From contig WYBA01000425.1 of assembly GCA_011526095.1 (NCBI GenBank), positions 1-33,745 on the forward strand: a stretch of DNA of 33,745 nucleotides, in the 5' to 3' direction. This document shows, one piece after another, positions 1 to 8,356 of this stretch (the first letter of the stretch is position 1; every line of letters begins with the position of its first letter). The notes under the pieces were generated by a model that worked only from the letters and a program-made list of their open reading frames with translations, was not told the DNA's origin and searched no databases. Source of the stretch: Myxococcales bacterium. Its GTDB lineage: Bacteria > Myxococcota_A > Polyangia > Haliangiales > Haliangiaceae. The position numbers were made by a program, and so were the translations under genes.

Positions 1-788
1 CGCGCGAGGTTGCCCCTGGCCCGCGCCGCCTCGGCCGCGCGCAGCGCGTAGCGCCCGCGCAGGCTGGTCGGCGAGGCGACCCGGGGCGCGACCGCCGCGA
101 GCTCCTGCGTCGTCGACGGCGCGACCACCGGCTGGCGCGGCGCGCGCGCCGGCCGCGACGCCGCGAGCACGGCGGCGCCATCGACGTCGAGCGCGAGCGT
201 CGCGACGACGCGCGGCTGCCCCGCGAGCTGCGGGAACGTGTGGGCGAGCGTGCGCGGCGCGAAGTGGTGTAGCTCGAGGTAGAGCGCGACCAGCTCCGCG
301 TATGCGGTGGCGTCGTCGGCCGGCGGCAGCAGCGCGTCCTCCTGGCGCAGCACCAGGCGGACCTCGTCGAACTCGACCTGGCCGATCGCGTGGATCCGCG
401 CGCGGACGTCGGCGAGCTCGAGCGCGCCGGCGGCGCGGCGCTCGTCGAGCGCCTGGTGGACGTGGGCGTGGAAGCTCGCGCGCCACGCCGCGGTCCAGGC
501 GTCGGCGCCGCCGAGCGCGAGCTCGCCGCGATCGCCGGTGATCAGCACGACGCGGTCGGGCAGCGTCGCGAGGTCGACGACGACGTCGCCGGGGTCGAGC
601 ATCGGCGCGAGCTCGGCGCGCGGCAGCGCGTAGCTGTGGGCGTGCGGCACCTGCAGGCCGAGCCCGGCCAGCCCGCGGTGGCGCTTGATGATCCGCCGCA
701 GCACCCGGTCGTCGACGAGCAGCGCGCCGACCGCGGCGAGCTCGGCGTCGACGTCGCCGCCGACTCCGATGCCGTTCGCTTCGCTCAC
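1..788 (-). CDS. Unrecognised protein, C-terminus beyond left edge
   Basis: An open frame of 262 codons without a stop runs off the left edge. It starts at a GTG whose last bases overlap the TGA of the preceding gene (GTGA at 788-785), which argues for translational coupling and for this start. The protein begins VSEANGIGVGGDVDAELAAV and continues with a basic stretch (VLRRIIKRHRGLAGLGLQV), then PHAHSYALPRAEL and an aliphatic VVVDLATLPDRVVLITG segment. The middle is helical (FHAHVHQALDERRAAGALEL), and the visible end is Ala/Arg-rich and low in complexity. No signal peptide or membrane segment is visible. I do not recognise the family. As the last visible gene of the glgB-GH57-usp operon it may act with the cysteine-cluster protein it overlaps. 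Codon use matches the neighbours. It is real by coding pattern and coupling; the function is unknown. Confidence 0.72.
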   Translation of the reverse strand, partial: MSEANGIGVGGDVDAELAAVGALLVDDRVLRRIIKRHRGLAGLGLQVPHAHSYALPRAELAPMLDPGDVVVDLATLPDRVVLITGDRGELALGGADAWTAAWRASFHAHVHQALDERRAAGALELADVRARIHAIGQVEFDEVRLVLRQEDALLPPADDATAYAELVALYLELHHFAPRTLAHTFPQLAGQPRVVATLALDVDGAAVLAASRPARAPRQPVVAPSTTQELAAVAPRVASPTSLRGRYALRAAEAARARGNLA

Positions 789-1843
789 GGGGCCCCTCGC
801 GTCCACCGCTCCATGCCGACCAGCTCGACCCGGAACGGCAGGTCGTCGGCGCCGGCCGGATCGCGCAGCGCGCCGACGCGGTGGAGCGACGCGACGAGGC
901 CGTCGTCGAGCCCGGCGGGATCGCCGCCGGTGGCGACGACCGCGGCGCGCGCCTCGGCGAGCGCGGCGCGCCACGGCCGGCCGTCGAGCCGGCCGAGCAG
1001 CTCGAACACCGTCGCCGGCGCGCGCACCGGGTCGAAGGTGGAGTAGCCGGCGAGCCACACGTCGCCGCCGGCGCGGGCGACCTCCGACACCGCCGCGACG
1101 ACGACCGCGCCCGGTCCGCGCGGCCGCGCCGCGACGCCGGCGCGGAGCTGGACCAGCTCGGCGCGGCGCGCGGCCACGCCCGCCGTGAGCGCGGCCGCGG
1201 CCGCGTCGTCGGCGTCCAGCGCGTCGGCGCGCGCCGCGCAGGCCTCGAACCACGCCGCCCACGTCGCGCCCGGCGCGCCCGGCACGGGCGCCGCGACGCC
1301 GGCCGCCGCGAGCCCGTCGGCGCACCACGCCGCGATCGCGTCCTCGAGCGCGCCGGCGAGGAACGACGCCCGCGACCACGTCACCGCGCCGCCGAGGCCG
1401 GCGTCGTGGCGGCAGAACCACGCGCGGCAGGTCGCGCCGCGGTCGAGCCACACGCCGCACGACGCCTCGCCGCCGGTCCAGAACGGGCAGCGCAGCGTCG
1501 CGTCGCGGCCGAACGCGACGTCGATCGTCGCGCGGTAGCGCGCGGCGATCGCGGGCGGCGCGTCGACTCCGAGCGGCGTGATCCCGGCCGGCTCGTCGAG
1601 GCGCGCGCGGACGAGCGCCGCGCCGGCGCCGCCGCGGCGCAGCGCGCGCCCGACCAGCCAGCTCGCCAGCGTCGGGTGCGCGGTGCAGCACCGGGTGTCG
1701 GGCGAGAACGCCCACGGCCCGGCGTCGTGGACCATCACGCAGCGCGCGCAGTCGGCGCGCGGCTCGCCGACCGCGGCGCCGGCATCGAGCTCCGGGACCG
1801 CGCGGCGCACGCTCCCCGGCAGGTGGTCCCACACGGCCGACAT
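785..1843 (-). CDS. Cysteine-cluster (YkgJ-like) putative metal-binding protein
   Basis: 352 residues, ATG start with GGAG about 10 bases upstream. The N-terminal 150 residues carry eight ordered cysteines: Cys32 and Cys35 (CARC), Cys52-Cys53 (TRCCTAHPTLASWLVG), Cys119 (CPFW), Cys129 (CGVW), Cys139 and Cys144 (CRAWFC). The pattern C..C, CC, C-x9-C..W, C-x4-C resembles the YkgJ/CxxCxxxCC group, which is thought to bind zinc or iron, but spacing differs and the match is by eye only. The C-terminal 200 residues are Ala-rich, helical and without clear motifs. There is no signal peptide, so it is probably cytoplasmic. It follows the universal stress gene by 27 bases and its TGA overlaps the GTG of the next gene, so all belong to one operon. 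A metal or Fe-S role is inferred; substrate and activity are unknown. Confidence 0.7.
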   Translation of the reverse strand: MSAVWDHLPGSVRRAVPELDAGAAVGEPRADCARCVMVHDAGPWAFSPDTRCCTAHPTLASWLVGRALRRGGAGAALVRARLDEPAGITPLGVDAPPAIAARYRATIDVAFGRDATLRCPFWTGGEASCGVWLDRGATCRAWFCRHDAGLGGAVTWSRASFLAGALEDAIAAWCADGLAAAGVAAPVPGAPGATWAAWFEACAARADALDADDAAAAALTAGVAARRAELVQLRAGVAARPRGPGAVVVAAVSEVARAGGDVWLAGYSTFDPVRAPATVFELLGRLDGRPWRAALAEARAAVVATGGDPAGLDDGLVASLHRVGALRDPAGADDLPFRVELVGMERWTRGAP

Positions 1844-1870
1844 GTCGTCTCGTCTCCGGGGGACCGCCGG

Positions 1871-2377
1871 TCACTCGCCCTTGACGACCACCACCGGGCA
1901 CGCCGCGTCGCGCACGACTCGCTGCGCGACCGAGCCGACCAGCGCGCGGCGGATCGCGTCGCCGCCGTGGCTGCCGACGACGATCAGGTCGGCGTGGAGC
2001 TCGGTCGCGAGCGCGACGATCTCGGCGGCGGGATCGCCGATCGCGACGTGCTCGTGGAACGAGCCGAGCCCGGCGCGGGTCGGCTCGTCGACCAGCGGGG
2101 CCAGCTCGGCGGCCGCGGCGTCGTGGACGTCGACCAGCTCGGCGCGCAGCGTGTCGAGGTCCGCCCGCAGGTCCGCCAGGCGCCACCGGCGGTCGACGAC
2201 GTGGACCGTGTGGAGGTGGCACGGGGTGTGGCCGGCGAAGTCGAGCGCCCACGCCAGCGCGCGCCGCGACACCGCCGAGAAGTCGATCGCGACCAGCACG
2301 ACGCGGGGCCGCGGGCCCTGCTCGCCCGCGCCGGTGTCCTCGGGCTCGAACTCGGGGGGGATCGTCGAGGGCGACAT
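1871..2377 (-). CDS. Universal stress protein, ATP-binding type
   Basis: 168 residues from the ATG at 2377 (MSPSTIPPEF). A longer frame extends upstream, but its extra residues are basic low-complexity sequence inside the preceding gene. The UspA fold is clear: first strand VVLVAIDFSAVSRRALAWAL with the early Asp, then a second strand pattern HLHTVHVVD. Near the C-terminus is the nucleotide motif G-x2-G-x9-G-S (GSHGGDAIRRALVGSVAQ), followed by the last strand CPVVVVK. The presence of this motif suggests the ATP-binding subclass. USPs are small cytoplasmic proteins induced by starvation, oxidative or energy stress. The start lies only 2 bases after the stop of the GH57 gene, so it is cotranscribed with glycogen enzymes. 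That fits a link between carbon storage and stress, which is an inference. Confidence 0.92.
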   Translation of the reverse strand: MSPSTIPPEFEPEDTGAGEQGPRPRVVLVAIDFSAVSRRALAWALDFAGHTPCHLHTVHVVDRRWRLADLRADLDTLRAELVDVHDAAAAELAPLVDEPTRAGLGSFHEHVAIGDPAAEIVALATELHADLIVVGSHGGDAIRRALVGSVAQRVVRDAACPVVVVKGE

Positions 2378-2379
2378 CG

Positions 2380-4878
2380 TCACCCCACGTATACCTGGAC
2401 CGCCGCGCACAATCGAGCGAACGCGGCCACGAGCTGGGCCGCCGCCGCGCTCCCGGCGGCGCGCCGCCGCCACGACGGCAGCCGCGTGTCGCGCAGCGTC
2501 ACGCACGCGTTCTGCGCGTGCCACAGGTCGAGCCGGCTCTCCATCCGCGCCGCGATCTCCGCCATCCGCGCCAGCCGGTCGAGGAACGCCGCGATCGCCA
2601 GGTCGCCGGCCTCGCCGCGATCACCGGCGACGTCGCGCGCGAGCACCCGATCGATCATCCGCGCGAGCGCCTGGCCGGCGACGTAGGCGACCTCGGGCGT
2701 GTCGAGGTTGACCTTGACCTGGGTCGCCTCGGCGATGCACGCGCGGACCTCGTCGAAGCTCGGCTCCTCGGCGCGCAGCGCGGCGAGGATGCGGTGGCGG
2801 AGCACCAGCTCGCCGGCGGCGCGGAGGGTCTCGGGGACCGGGATGCCGGCCTTGACCAGGTAGCGCATCAGCGGCGCGTGCTGGTCGTGGACCCGGCGGA
2901 ACGCCCCCTCCGCCTCGTCGAGCGAGGTGTCGAGGATGTGGGCGAGCGCGCGATCGCGCTCGCGGCCGAACAGCGAGCCGAGCGAGAACGTCTCGCCGCC
3001 GAAGAACCGATCGATCGCGCGCTGCGCCCCGAGCAGATCGGCCGACAGGAACGCGTCGTTGAGGCGCTCGACCGCGGCCGCCCACGCGTCGTCGTCGACG
3101 CTGGCGCGCACGCCGCCGACGACGTGGTGCTCGCCGAAGTGGAGCGCGACGACCCGCAGCTCCGCCGTCTCGCGGGTGACCCGCGAGCTGCACCGCACGG
3201 TCGCGGCGATCAGCCGCGCCTTGCCGGTGCGGCGCTCGGTCAGCTCGCGCGGCGTCACGTCGTAGCAGTAGACGCGCTCGCGCCGGACCGCGCCCAGCTC
3301 GGCCGGCAGCGCCGGCGCCCCGGCCTCGGCCGGCATGCCGATCGCCGCCGACACCGCCCAGTGCGCGGCGACCTTCGGGAGATCGACGCGCGACGGCGTG
3401 ACCATCGTCGCCCACACCGCGCGGCCGTCGCCGTGGCGCTCGAGGTTCGACCGCGCGGCGGCCAGGCGATCGACCAGCTCGGGCTCGACCGTCTCGTCGC
3501 CGACGCGCTCGAGCAGCTCGCACGCGCGCGCCGCGTACTGCAGGATCTGGATCGTCTCGATCCCCGACAGGTCGTCGAAGAACCAGCCGCAGCTGGTGTA
3601 CATCAGCATCGCGTGGCGCTGCAGCTCGAGTAGGTCGAGCGCGCGCTGGCGGCCGGCGGCGTCGAGCCCCGGCGCGCCGTGCGCGGCGAGGAACGCGTCG
3701 ACGGCCTCGTCGCGGCGGTCGAGCACGACGGCGACGTAGGCGTCGCGCGCCTCCCACGGGTCGCGCAGCACCGCGGCGCCGGCGCGCTCGAACACGTCGG
3801 CGGCGCGATCGCGCAGCCAGTCGAGCGCGTCGCGCAGCGGCCGCCGCCACGCCTGCTTCCACCCGGGGTGCCCGCCGCTGTTGCAGCCGCAGTCGTCGCG
3901 CCACCGCGCGACGCCGTGGGCGCAGCTCCACGAGCTGTCCTCGACGATCTCGACCTCCCACCGCGCCGGCGCGCGCGCCCGCGCGGCGGCGTAGTTGACG
4001 AGCTCGACGCCGGGGCGCTCGCCGCGGTCGATCGTCTCGAGCGCCCACGCCAGCGCCATGTCGCCGTAGCGGTGGTGGTGGCCGTAGCTCTCGCCGTCGG
4101 TGGCGACGTGGCGCAGCGGCGCGTCGGGCGCGCCGTCGCGGGCGAGGATCCGCGCGGCGAGCGCGCCGCCGTCGGCGAGCAGGTGCTCGAACGCGATCGC
4201 GCGCGACGCCGGGCCGTCGTAGAAGAACAGGTCGATCGACCGCCCCGACGGCAGCTTGCACCGGTACGCGCGGCCGGGGTCGACCGAGGCGTCGCGCACC
4301 TCGTGCCACGGGCCGCCGGGCAAGCGGACGCGCGCCGCCTGGTGCGGCGCGAGCACGGTGAACGCGATGCCCTCGGCGGCGAGCGCCTCGAGCGAGGCGG
4401 TGTCGACCGCGCACTCGGGCAGCCACATCCCCTCGGGCGCGCGCCCGAACCGGTGGCGGAAGTCGGCGACGCCCCACCGCACCTGCGTCCGGCGATCGCG
4501 CGGCGACGCCAGCGGCATGATCATGTGGTTGTAGGCCTGGGCCATCGCCGAGCCGTGGCCGAACCGCGCGACGCTCGCGGCGTCGGCGGCGACGAGCGCG
4601 CGGTGGACGTCGGGCGCCTCGCGCTCGAGCCACGCCAGCAGCGTCGGCCCGACGTTGAAGCTCATCCGCGCGTAGTTGTCGACGACCTGGACGATCCGCC
4701 CCTCGTGGTCGACGATCCGCGCCCACGCATTGGGCCGGTAGCACTCGGCGGTGATCCGCGCGTTCCAGTCCGGGTACGGGTGGGCGCTCGGCTGGGGCTC
4801 GATCGCGTCGAGCCACGGGTTCTCGCGCGGCGGCTGGTAGAAGTGCCCGTGGACGCAGACCCAGCGGGTGGCGGTCAC
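2380..4878 (-). CDS. Glycoside hydrolase family 57 protein with DUF3536
   Basis: 832 residues from GTG 4878, chosen because GGAG lies 5 bases upstream and the GTGA overlaps the glgB stop. The frame stays open upstream by chance through glgB. GH57 motifs are present: HGHFYQPPRENPW near residues 10-22; GMWLPECAVD, where Glu155 is the expected nucleophile; the FFYDG segment near 218-222; and ATDGESYGHHHRYGD, where Asp261 is the expected acid/base. An SCAHG...DCGCNSGG stretch follows, typical of the DUF3536 subgroup, and then a long helical C-terminal half. GH57 enzymes act on alpha-glucans (amylase, branching, 4-alpha-glucanotransferase), but the DUF3536 subgroup has no firmly assigned activity that I know of. 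No signal peptide, so cytoplasmic. Coupling to glgB points to glycogen or maltodextrin metabolism. Confidence 0.9.
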   Translation of the reverse strand: MTATRWVCVHGHFYQPPRENPWLDAIEPQPSAHPYPDWNARITAECYRPNAWARIVDHEGRIVQVVDNYARMSFNVGPTLLAWLEREAPDVHRALVAADAASVARFGHGSAMAQAYNHMIMPLASPRDRRTQVRWGVADFRHRFGRAPEGMWLPECAVDTASLEALAAEGIAFTVLAPHQAARVRLPGGPWHEVRDASVDPGRAYRCKLPSGRSIDLFFYDGPASRAIAFEHLLADGGALAARILARDGAPDAPLRHVATDGESYGHHHRYGDMALAWALETIDRGERPGVELVNYAAARARAPARWEVEIVEDSSWSCAHGVARWRDDCGCNSGGHPGWKQAWRRPLRDALDWLRDRAADVFERAGAAVLRDPWEARDAYVAVVLDRRDEAVDAFLAAHGAPGLDAAGRQRALDLLELQRHAMLMYTSCGWFFDDLSGIETIQILQYAARACELLERVGDETVEPELVDRLAAARSNLERHGDGRAVWATMVTPSRVDLPKVAAHWAVSAAIGMPAEAGAPALPAELGAVRRERVYCYDVTPRELTERRTGKARLIAATVRCSSRVTRETAELRVVALHFGEHHVVGGVRASVDDDAWAAAVERLNDAFLSADLLGAQRAIDRFFGGETFSLGSLFGRERDRALAHILDTSLDEAEGAFRRVHDQHAPLMRYLVKAGIPVPETLRAAGELVLRHRILAALRAEEPSFDEVRACIAEATQVKVNLDTPEVAYVAGQALARMIDRVLARDVAGDRGEAGDLAIAAFLDRLARMAEIAARMESRLDLWHAQNACVTLRDTRLPSWRRRAAGSAAAAQLVAAFARLCAAVQVYVG

Positions 4879-6803
4879 GCGCGCTCCGGATCGACGAACG
4901 CGTCGACATCGACGTCCGGCACCAGCCACACGCACGCCAGCGGCGGGATCGTCAGCGACAGCTGCGCCGGCTGATCGCGCCACGGCTCGGCCCGCGCGAC
5001 GACGCCGCCGAGGTTGCCGACGCCGGAGCCGCCGTAGTCGCGGGCGTCGCCGTTGAGCACCTCGCGCCACAGGCCGGCGCGCGGCACGCCGAGCACGTGC
5101 TCGTAGCGCGGCACCGGCGTGAAGTTGGCCGCGATCAAGACGGGCGCGTCGCCGTCGCCGCCGAGCCGCAGGAACGCCAGCGTGCTGCCGTCCTTGTCGT
5201 CGCCGGCGATCCAGTGGAACCCGCCCGGCTCGACGTCCTTCCTGTACATCGCCGGGTAGCGCCGGTAGATCGCGTTGAGGTCGCGCACCCACCGCTGCAG
5301 CCCGGCGTGCGGCGGCCACTGGCACAGCTCCCAGTCGAGCACGTCGTCGTGGTTCCACTCGCGCCACACGCCGATCTCGCCGCCCATGAACAGCAGCTTC
5401 TTGCCCGGCAGCGACCACTGGTAGCCGTAGAGCAGCCGCAGGTTGGCGAACTTCTGCCAGTCGTCGCCGGGCATCTTGCCGAGCAGCGAGCCCTTGCCGT
5501 GCACGACCTCGTCGTGGGACAGCGGCAGCATGTAGTTCTCGGTGTACTGGTACATCGCGCGGAACGTGATCTCGTCGTGGTGCCAGCGCCGGTGGATCGG
5601 ATCGCGCCGCACGTACGCCAGCGTGTCGTGCATCCAGCCCAGGTCCCACTTGAACCCGAACCCGAGCCCGCCGGTCGACGGCGGCCGCGACACCCCGCCC
5701 CACGCCGTCGACTCCTCGGCGATCGTCTGGACGTCGGGGTAGCTGGTGTAGACGGCGTGGTTGAGCTGCTGCAGGAACGCGATCGCGTCGCGGTCGTGGT
5801 TCGAGCCGTCCTCGTTGGGCACCCACTCGCCCGGCTTGCGCGAGTAGTCGCGGTAGAGCATCGACGCGACGCCGTCGACCCGCAGCCCGTCGACGTGATA
5901 GCGGTCGAGCCAGCAGAACGCCGACGAGATCAGGAAGCTGCGGACCTCGTGGCGGCCGTAGTTGAAGATGTAGCTGGTCCAGTCGGGGTGGAACCCGCGC
6001 CGCGGATCGGCGTGCTCGTAGAGGTGCGTACCGTCGAAGTCGCCGAGGGCGTGGGCGTCGGTCGGGAAGTGCGCCGGGACCCAGTCGAGGATCACGCCGA
6101 TGCCGCGGCGGTGCAGCGTGTCGACCAGCGACATCAGGTCCTCGGGCCGCCCCCACCTCGACGACGGCGCGAAGTACCCGGTGCACTGGTAGCCCCACGA
6201 GCCGTAGAACGGGTGCTCCATCACCGGCAGCAGCTCGACGTGGGTGAACCCGAGCGAGTCGCAGTAGTCGGCCAGGCGCATGCCGAGCCCGGCGTAGCCG
6301 AGCGCGGCGCCGTGGTGGCCGTGCTCGCGCATCCACGACCCGAGGTGGACCTCGTAGATGCTGATCGGCGCGCCGCGGTCGTTGCGCTCGGCGCGCGACG
6401 CCATCCACGCCGCGTCGCCCCAGTCGTAGGCGCCCGCGGGGTCCCAGATGATCGACGCGGTGTGCGGCGGGGTCTCGCTCCACGCCGCGTACGGGTCGGC
6501 CTTGTCGAGCTGGCGGCCGTCGCGCGCGGTGACGCGCAGCTTGTAGCGCGCCCCGGCGACCGCGCCGGTGACGACGCCCTCCCAGATCCCGGAGCTGCCG
6601 CGCGGCGCCAGCGGCGAGGCGCCGCCGTCCCAGCCGTTCCAGTCGCCGATCACGGCGACGCCGGTGGCGTCGGGCGCCCACACGGCGAACCGCGTGGCCC
6701 CGCCGCCCGGCACGACGTGGGCGCCGAGCTTGTCGTACAGCCGGTAGTGCGTGCCCTCGTTGAACAGGAACACGTCGTCGTCGGTGAGTGGGGTCGCGGA
6801 CAC
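4875..6803 (-). CDS. glgB: 1,4-alpha-glucan branching enzyme
   Basis: 642 residues from GTG 6803 (VSATPLTDDDVFLFNEGTHY). The frame is open to 6938, but the extra residues are basic shadow sequence overlapping the divergent gene. The enzyme cuts alpha-1,4-glucan and reattaches the chain by an alpha-1,6 bond. Order: CBM48 domain (RFAVWAPDATGVAVIGDWNGW), then a GH13 barrel with STYEVH-like ISIYEVHLGSW, the YQCTGYFAPSSR segment, the nucleophile in GLRVDGVASMLY (Asp310), the acid in IAEEST (Glu363), and the stabiliser in LSHDEVVHGKGSLL (Asp431). A C-terminal beta domain follows. It is shorter than the ~730-residue E. coli type because the extra N-terminal N1 domain is missing, as in many bacteria. 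It is the first gene of the operon leading to GH57, usp and two unknowns. No strong Shine-Dalgarno is visible before the chosen start. Confidence 0.95.
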   Translation of the reverse strand: MSATPLTDDDVFLFNEGTHYRLYDKLGAHVVPGGGATRFAVWAPDATGVAVIGDWNGWDGGASPLAPRGSSGIWEGVVTGAVAGARYKLRVTARDGRQLDKADPYAAWSETPPHTASIIWDPAGAYDWGDAAWMASRAERNDRGAPISIYEVHLGSWMREHGHHGAALGYAGLGMRLADYCDSLGFTHVELLPVMEHPFYGSWGYQCTGYFAPSSRWGRPEDLMSLVDTLHRRGIGVILDWVPAHFPTDAHALGDFDGTHLYEHADPRRGFHPDWTSYIFNYGRHEVRSFLISSAFCWLDRYHVDGLRVDGVASMLYRDYSRKPGEWVPNEDGSNHDRDAIAFLQQLNHAVYTSYPDVQTIAEESTAWGGVSRPPSTGGLGFGFKWDLGWMHDTLAYVRRDPIHRRWHHDEITFRAMYQYTENYMLPLSHDEVVHGKGSLLGKMPGDDWQKFANLRLLYGYQWSLPGKKLLFMGGEIGVWREWNHDDVLDWELCQWPPHAGLQRWVRDLNAIYRRYPAMYRKDVEPGGFHWIAGDDKDGSTLAFLRLGGDGDAPVLIAANFTPVPRYEHVLGVPRAGLWREVLNGDARDYGGSGVGNLGGVVARAEPWRDQPAQLSLTIPPLACVWLVPDVDVDAFVDPERA

Positions 6804-6931
6804 CGTGGGCGAGGATGCCACAGCGCGGCGCGCGCCGGGCGCCGCGGGGCGCGCGTGTGCGTCATCACGGCGGGACGGCTTCACCGCGGTTTGCCGGCGA
6901 CGACTCCCGGCCGGGGGGGCACGATGGGCCG

Positions 6932-7906
6932 ATGTCACGCCTCCACACGCTGCCCTTCGCCTTGCTCGCCCTCGTGCCCGCCTGCGGCGGCAGCGACGAG
7001 ATCGTCATCGACGCCGCTCCGTCCGTCGACACCGGTGGCCAGCCGGACGCCGGTCCCGACGCCGAGGTCCCCGACGCCGAGCCCCCCGACGGTGGCCTGC
7101 CTGCGAGCTGCGACGTCCCGTTGCCTTGCCCCGCGCCGTCGGTCGGCAAGGTCTCGGTCTGCGGCCAGCTCCACGACGCGGAGACGTCAGCGCCGATCCA
7201 GGCCGCGAGCCCGACGTTCCTGGCGTGCGGCGCCGACGGCGCCGCGACCGACGGCCCGTGCGCGCTCGAGCTCCAGTTCTACGACGCGCTGGACTTCGCC
7301 AGCAACCCCACGGGCGCCGTGCCGCTGCCGGCCGACGAGGTGGTCGTCGACGACTGCGGGCGGTTTCGTGCCCGAGACGTCACGCGGCCGGCGCTCGGGT
7401 TCGTCGGCCTGGCGGTCGACGATGCCGCGGGCGCCGACGACGACCACGTGCTCAGCGGGACCGCGCGCCCCGCGGCCTCAGGGGCGGTGCTCTCCGGTCT
7501 CCGGATGCTGGTCGTCCGCGCCACGACGGACGCCGCGTGGTCGACCCAGGCCGGCCTCATCGGCGACTCGTTCGCGGAGCGCGGCGTCGTGCTGGCGACG
7601 TTCGTCGACGGCGACGCGCCGGTGGCGGGCGTCGCGCTGACCCGCAACGGTGGCGTCGTCGAGGCCGACACCTCGTACTTCTCGGACACGGCCCCCGCCA
7701 CGCGCACGACCGTGGATCCGGGGCAGACCGCGACCGGCGCCAACGGCTCGGCCCTGATGCTCGGCTCGCCGCTGGTCGAGCACTCGGGCGAGGGCGCCGA
7801 GCGCGGCGGCTGCCTGTGGAGCACCGGCCTGGCCGCGTCGATCCCGGGCGTCGTGTTCACGACGACCTACCGGCTCGAGGCCGCGGGCGGCGGCGACTGC
7901 CCGTGA
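6932..7906 (+). CDS. Putative outer-membrane lipoprotein, unknown function
   Basis: 324 residues from ATG 6932. The N-terminus is a lipoprotein signal: MSRLHTLPFALLALVPAC with the lipid Cys at 18, followed by GGSDE. A linker of about 60 residues rich in Asp, Pro, Ala and Gly (AGPDAEVPDAEPPDGG) follows, a style common in myxobacterial surface lipoproteins. The rest is a beta-rich region with cysteines in pairs (CDVPLPC, VSVCGQLHDAET, FLACGADG, GPCALEL, DDCGRF, GGCLW, GGDC), probably disulfide-bonded. The segment VSVCGQLHDAETSAPI resembles the start of a carboxypeptidase-regulatory-like (transthyretin-type) fold, but I cannot confirm it. It stands alone, divergent from glgB with 128 bases between them. 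Family not recognised; surface location inferred from the lipobox. Confidence 0.85.
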   Translation: MSRLHTLPFALLALVPACGGSDEIVIDAAPSVDTGGQPDAGPDAEVPDAEPPDGGLPASCDVPLPCPAPSVGKVSVCGQLHDAETSAPIQAASPTFLACGADGAATDGPCALELQFYDALDFASNPTGAVPLPADEVVVDDCGRFRARDVTRPALGFVGLAVDDAAGADDDHVLSGTARPAASGAVLSGLRMLVVRATTDAAWSTQAGLIGDSFAERGVVLATFVDGDAPVAGVALTRNGGVVEADTSYFSDTAPATRTTVDPGQTATGANGSALMLGSPLVEHSGEGAERGGCLWSTGLAASIPGVVFTTTYRLEAAGGGDCP

Positions 7907-7951
7907 TTCGACACCTTCACCGCGCAGTCACGACCTGTGCGGAGGCGCGGA

Positions 7952-8269
7952 TCAGCCGAAGAGCGCGACGCCGACGATGCCGAGCATGCACACGCCCATC
8001 ACGAACACGGACGTGATGCCGGCGGCGACGAGCCCGGCCTGGATCACGCGGACGCCCTGCACCGCGCGCTGGTGGTGCTGGCCGAGGGTCCAGCGCGCCG
8101 CGCCGCTGTGGATCGAGGCGCGGGGGAGCTCGGCGGCGGGGACGGTCCACGGGCGGGCCGGGTGCGGGTCGGCGCACTCGCGCAGCGCGAACCGGTAGGC
8201 GGCGGCGAACACGAACATCGCCGCGAGGAGGCCGGCCCCGAGCAAGAAGTGCAGCGCGTGCGGTGCCAC
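7952..8269 (-). CDS. Small membrane protein with two transmembrane helices
   Basis: 105 residues from GTG 8269 (VAPHALHFLLGAG). An in-frame GTG at 8308 would add 13 basic residues and is less likely, because the hydrophobic segment would then start late. Two membrane helices are visible, about residues 6-27 (LHFLLGAGLLAAMFVFAAAY) and 76-104 (AGLVAAGITSVFVMGVCMLGIVGVALFG). Between them is a polar loop with HSGAARWTLGQHHQRAVQG. No family is recognised. It converges with the lipoprotein gene to its left (45-base gap) and follows the DUF349 gene by about 87 bases in the same direction, so it may be read with it. The coding call is moderate because the protein is short and the start uncertain. Confidence 0.6.
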   Translation of the reverse strand: MAPHALHFLLGAGLLAAMFVFAAAYRFALRECADPHPARPWTVPAAELPRASIHSGAARWTLGQHHQRAVQGVRVIQAGLVAAGITSVFVMGVCMLGIVGVALFG

Positions 8270-8356
8270 GGATCCAGTCTGCCGCGGTCGCGCGCGCCTG
8301 CCAAGCACCTCGTGCGGCGCGGGCCGCTCCGGTGGAGCGACCCGCGCGGGCGCGCG

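Noticed and set aside
2380..6681. A single 1433-codon frame spanning the GH57 gene and most of glgB
   Set aside because: The part above 4878 is Arg-rich shadow of glgB, which has full catalytic motifs in another frame; a GTG with GGAG marks the real GH57 start.
5097..7640. An 847-codon plus-strand frame
   Set aside because: Antisense to glgB and overlapping the lipoprotein gene in the wrong frame.
7920..7950. Terminator between the convergent lipoprotein and membrane protein genes
   Set aside because: Only a 6-bp stem with an 18-19 base loop and no T-run; not convincing.
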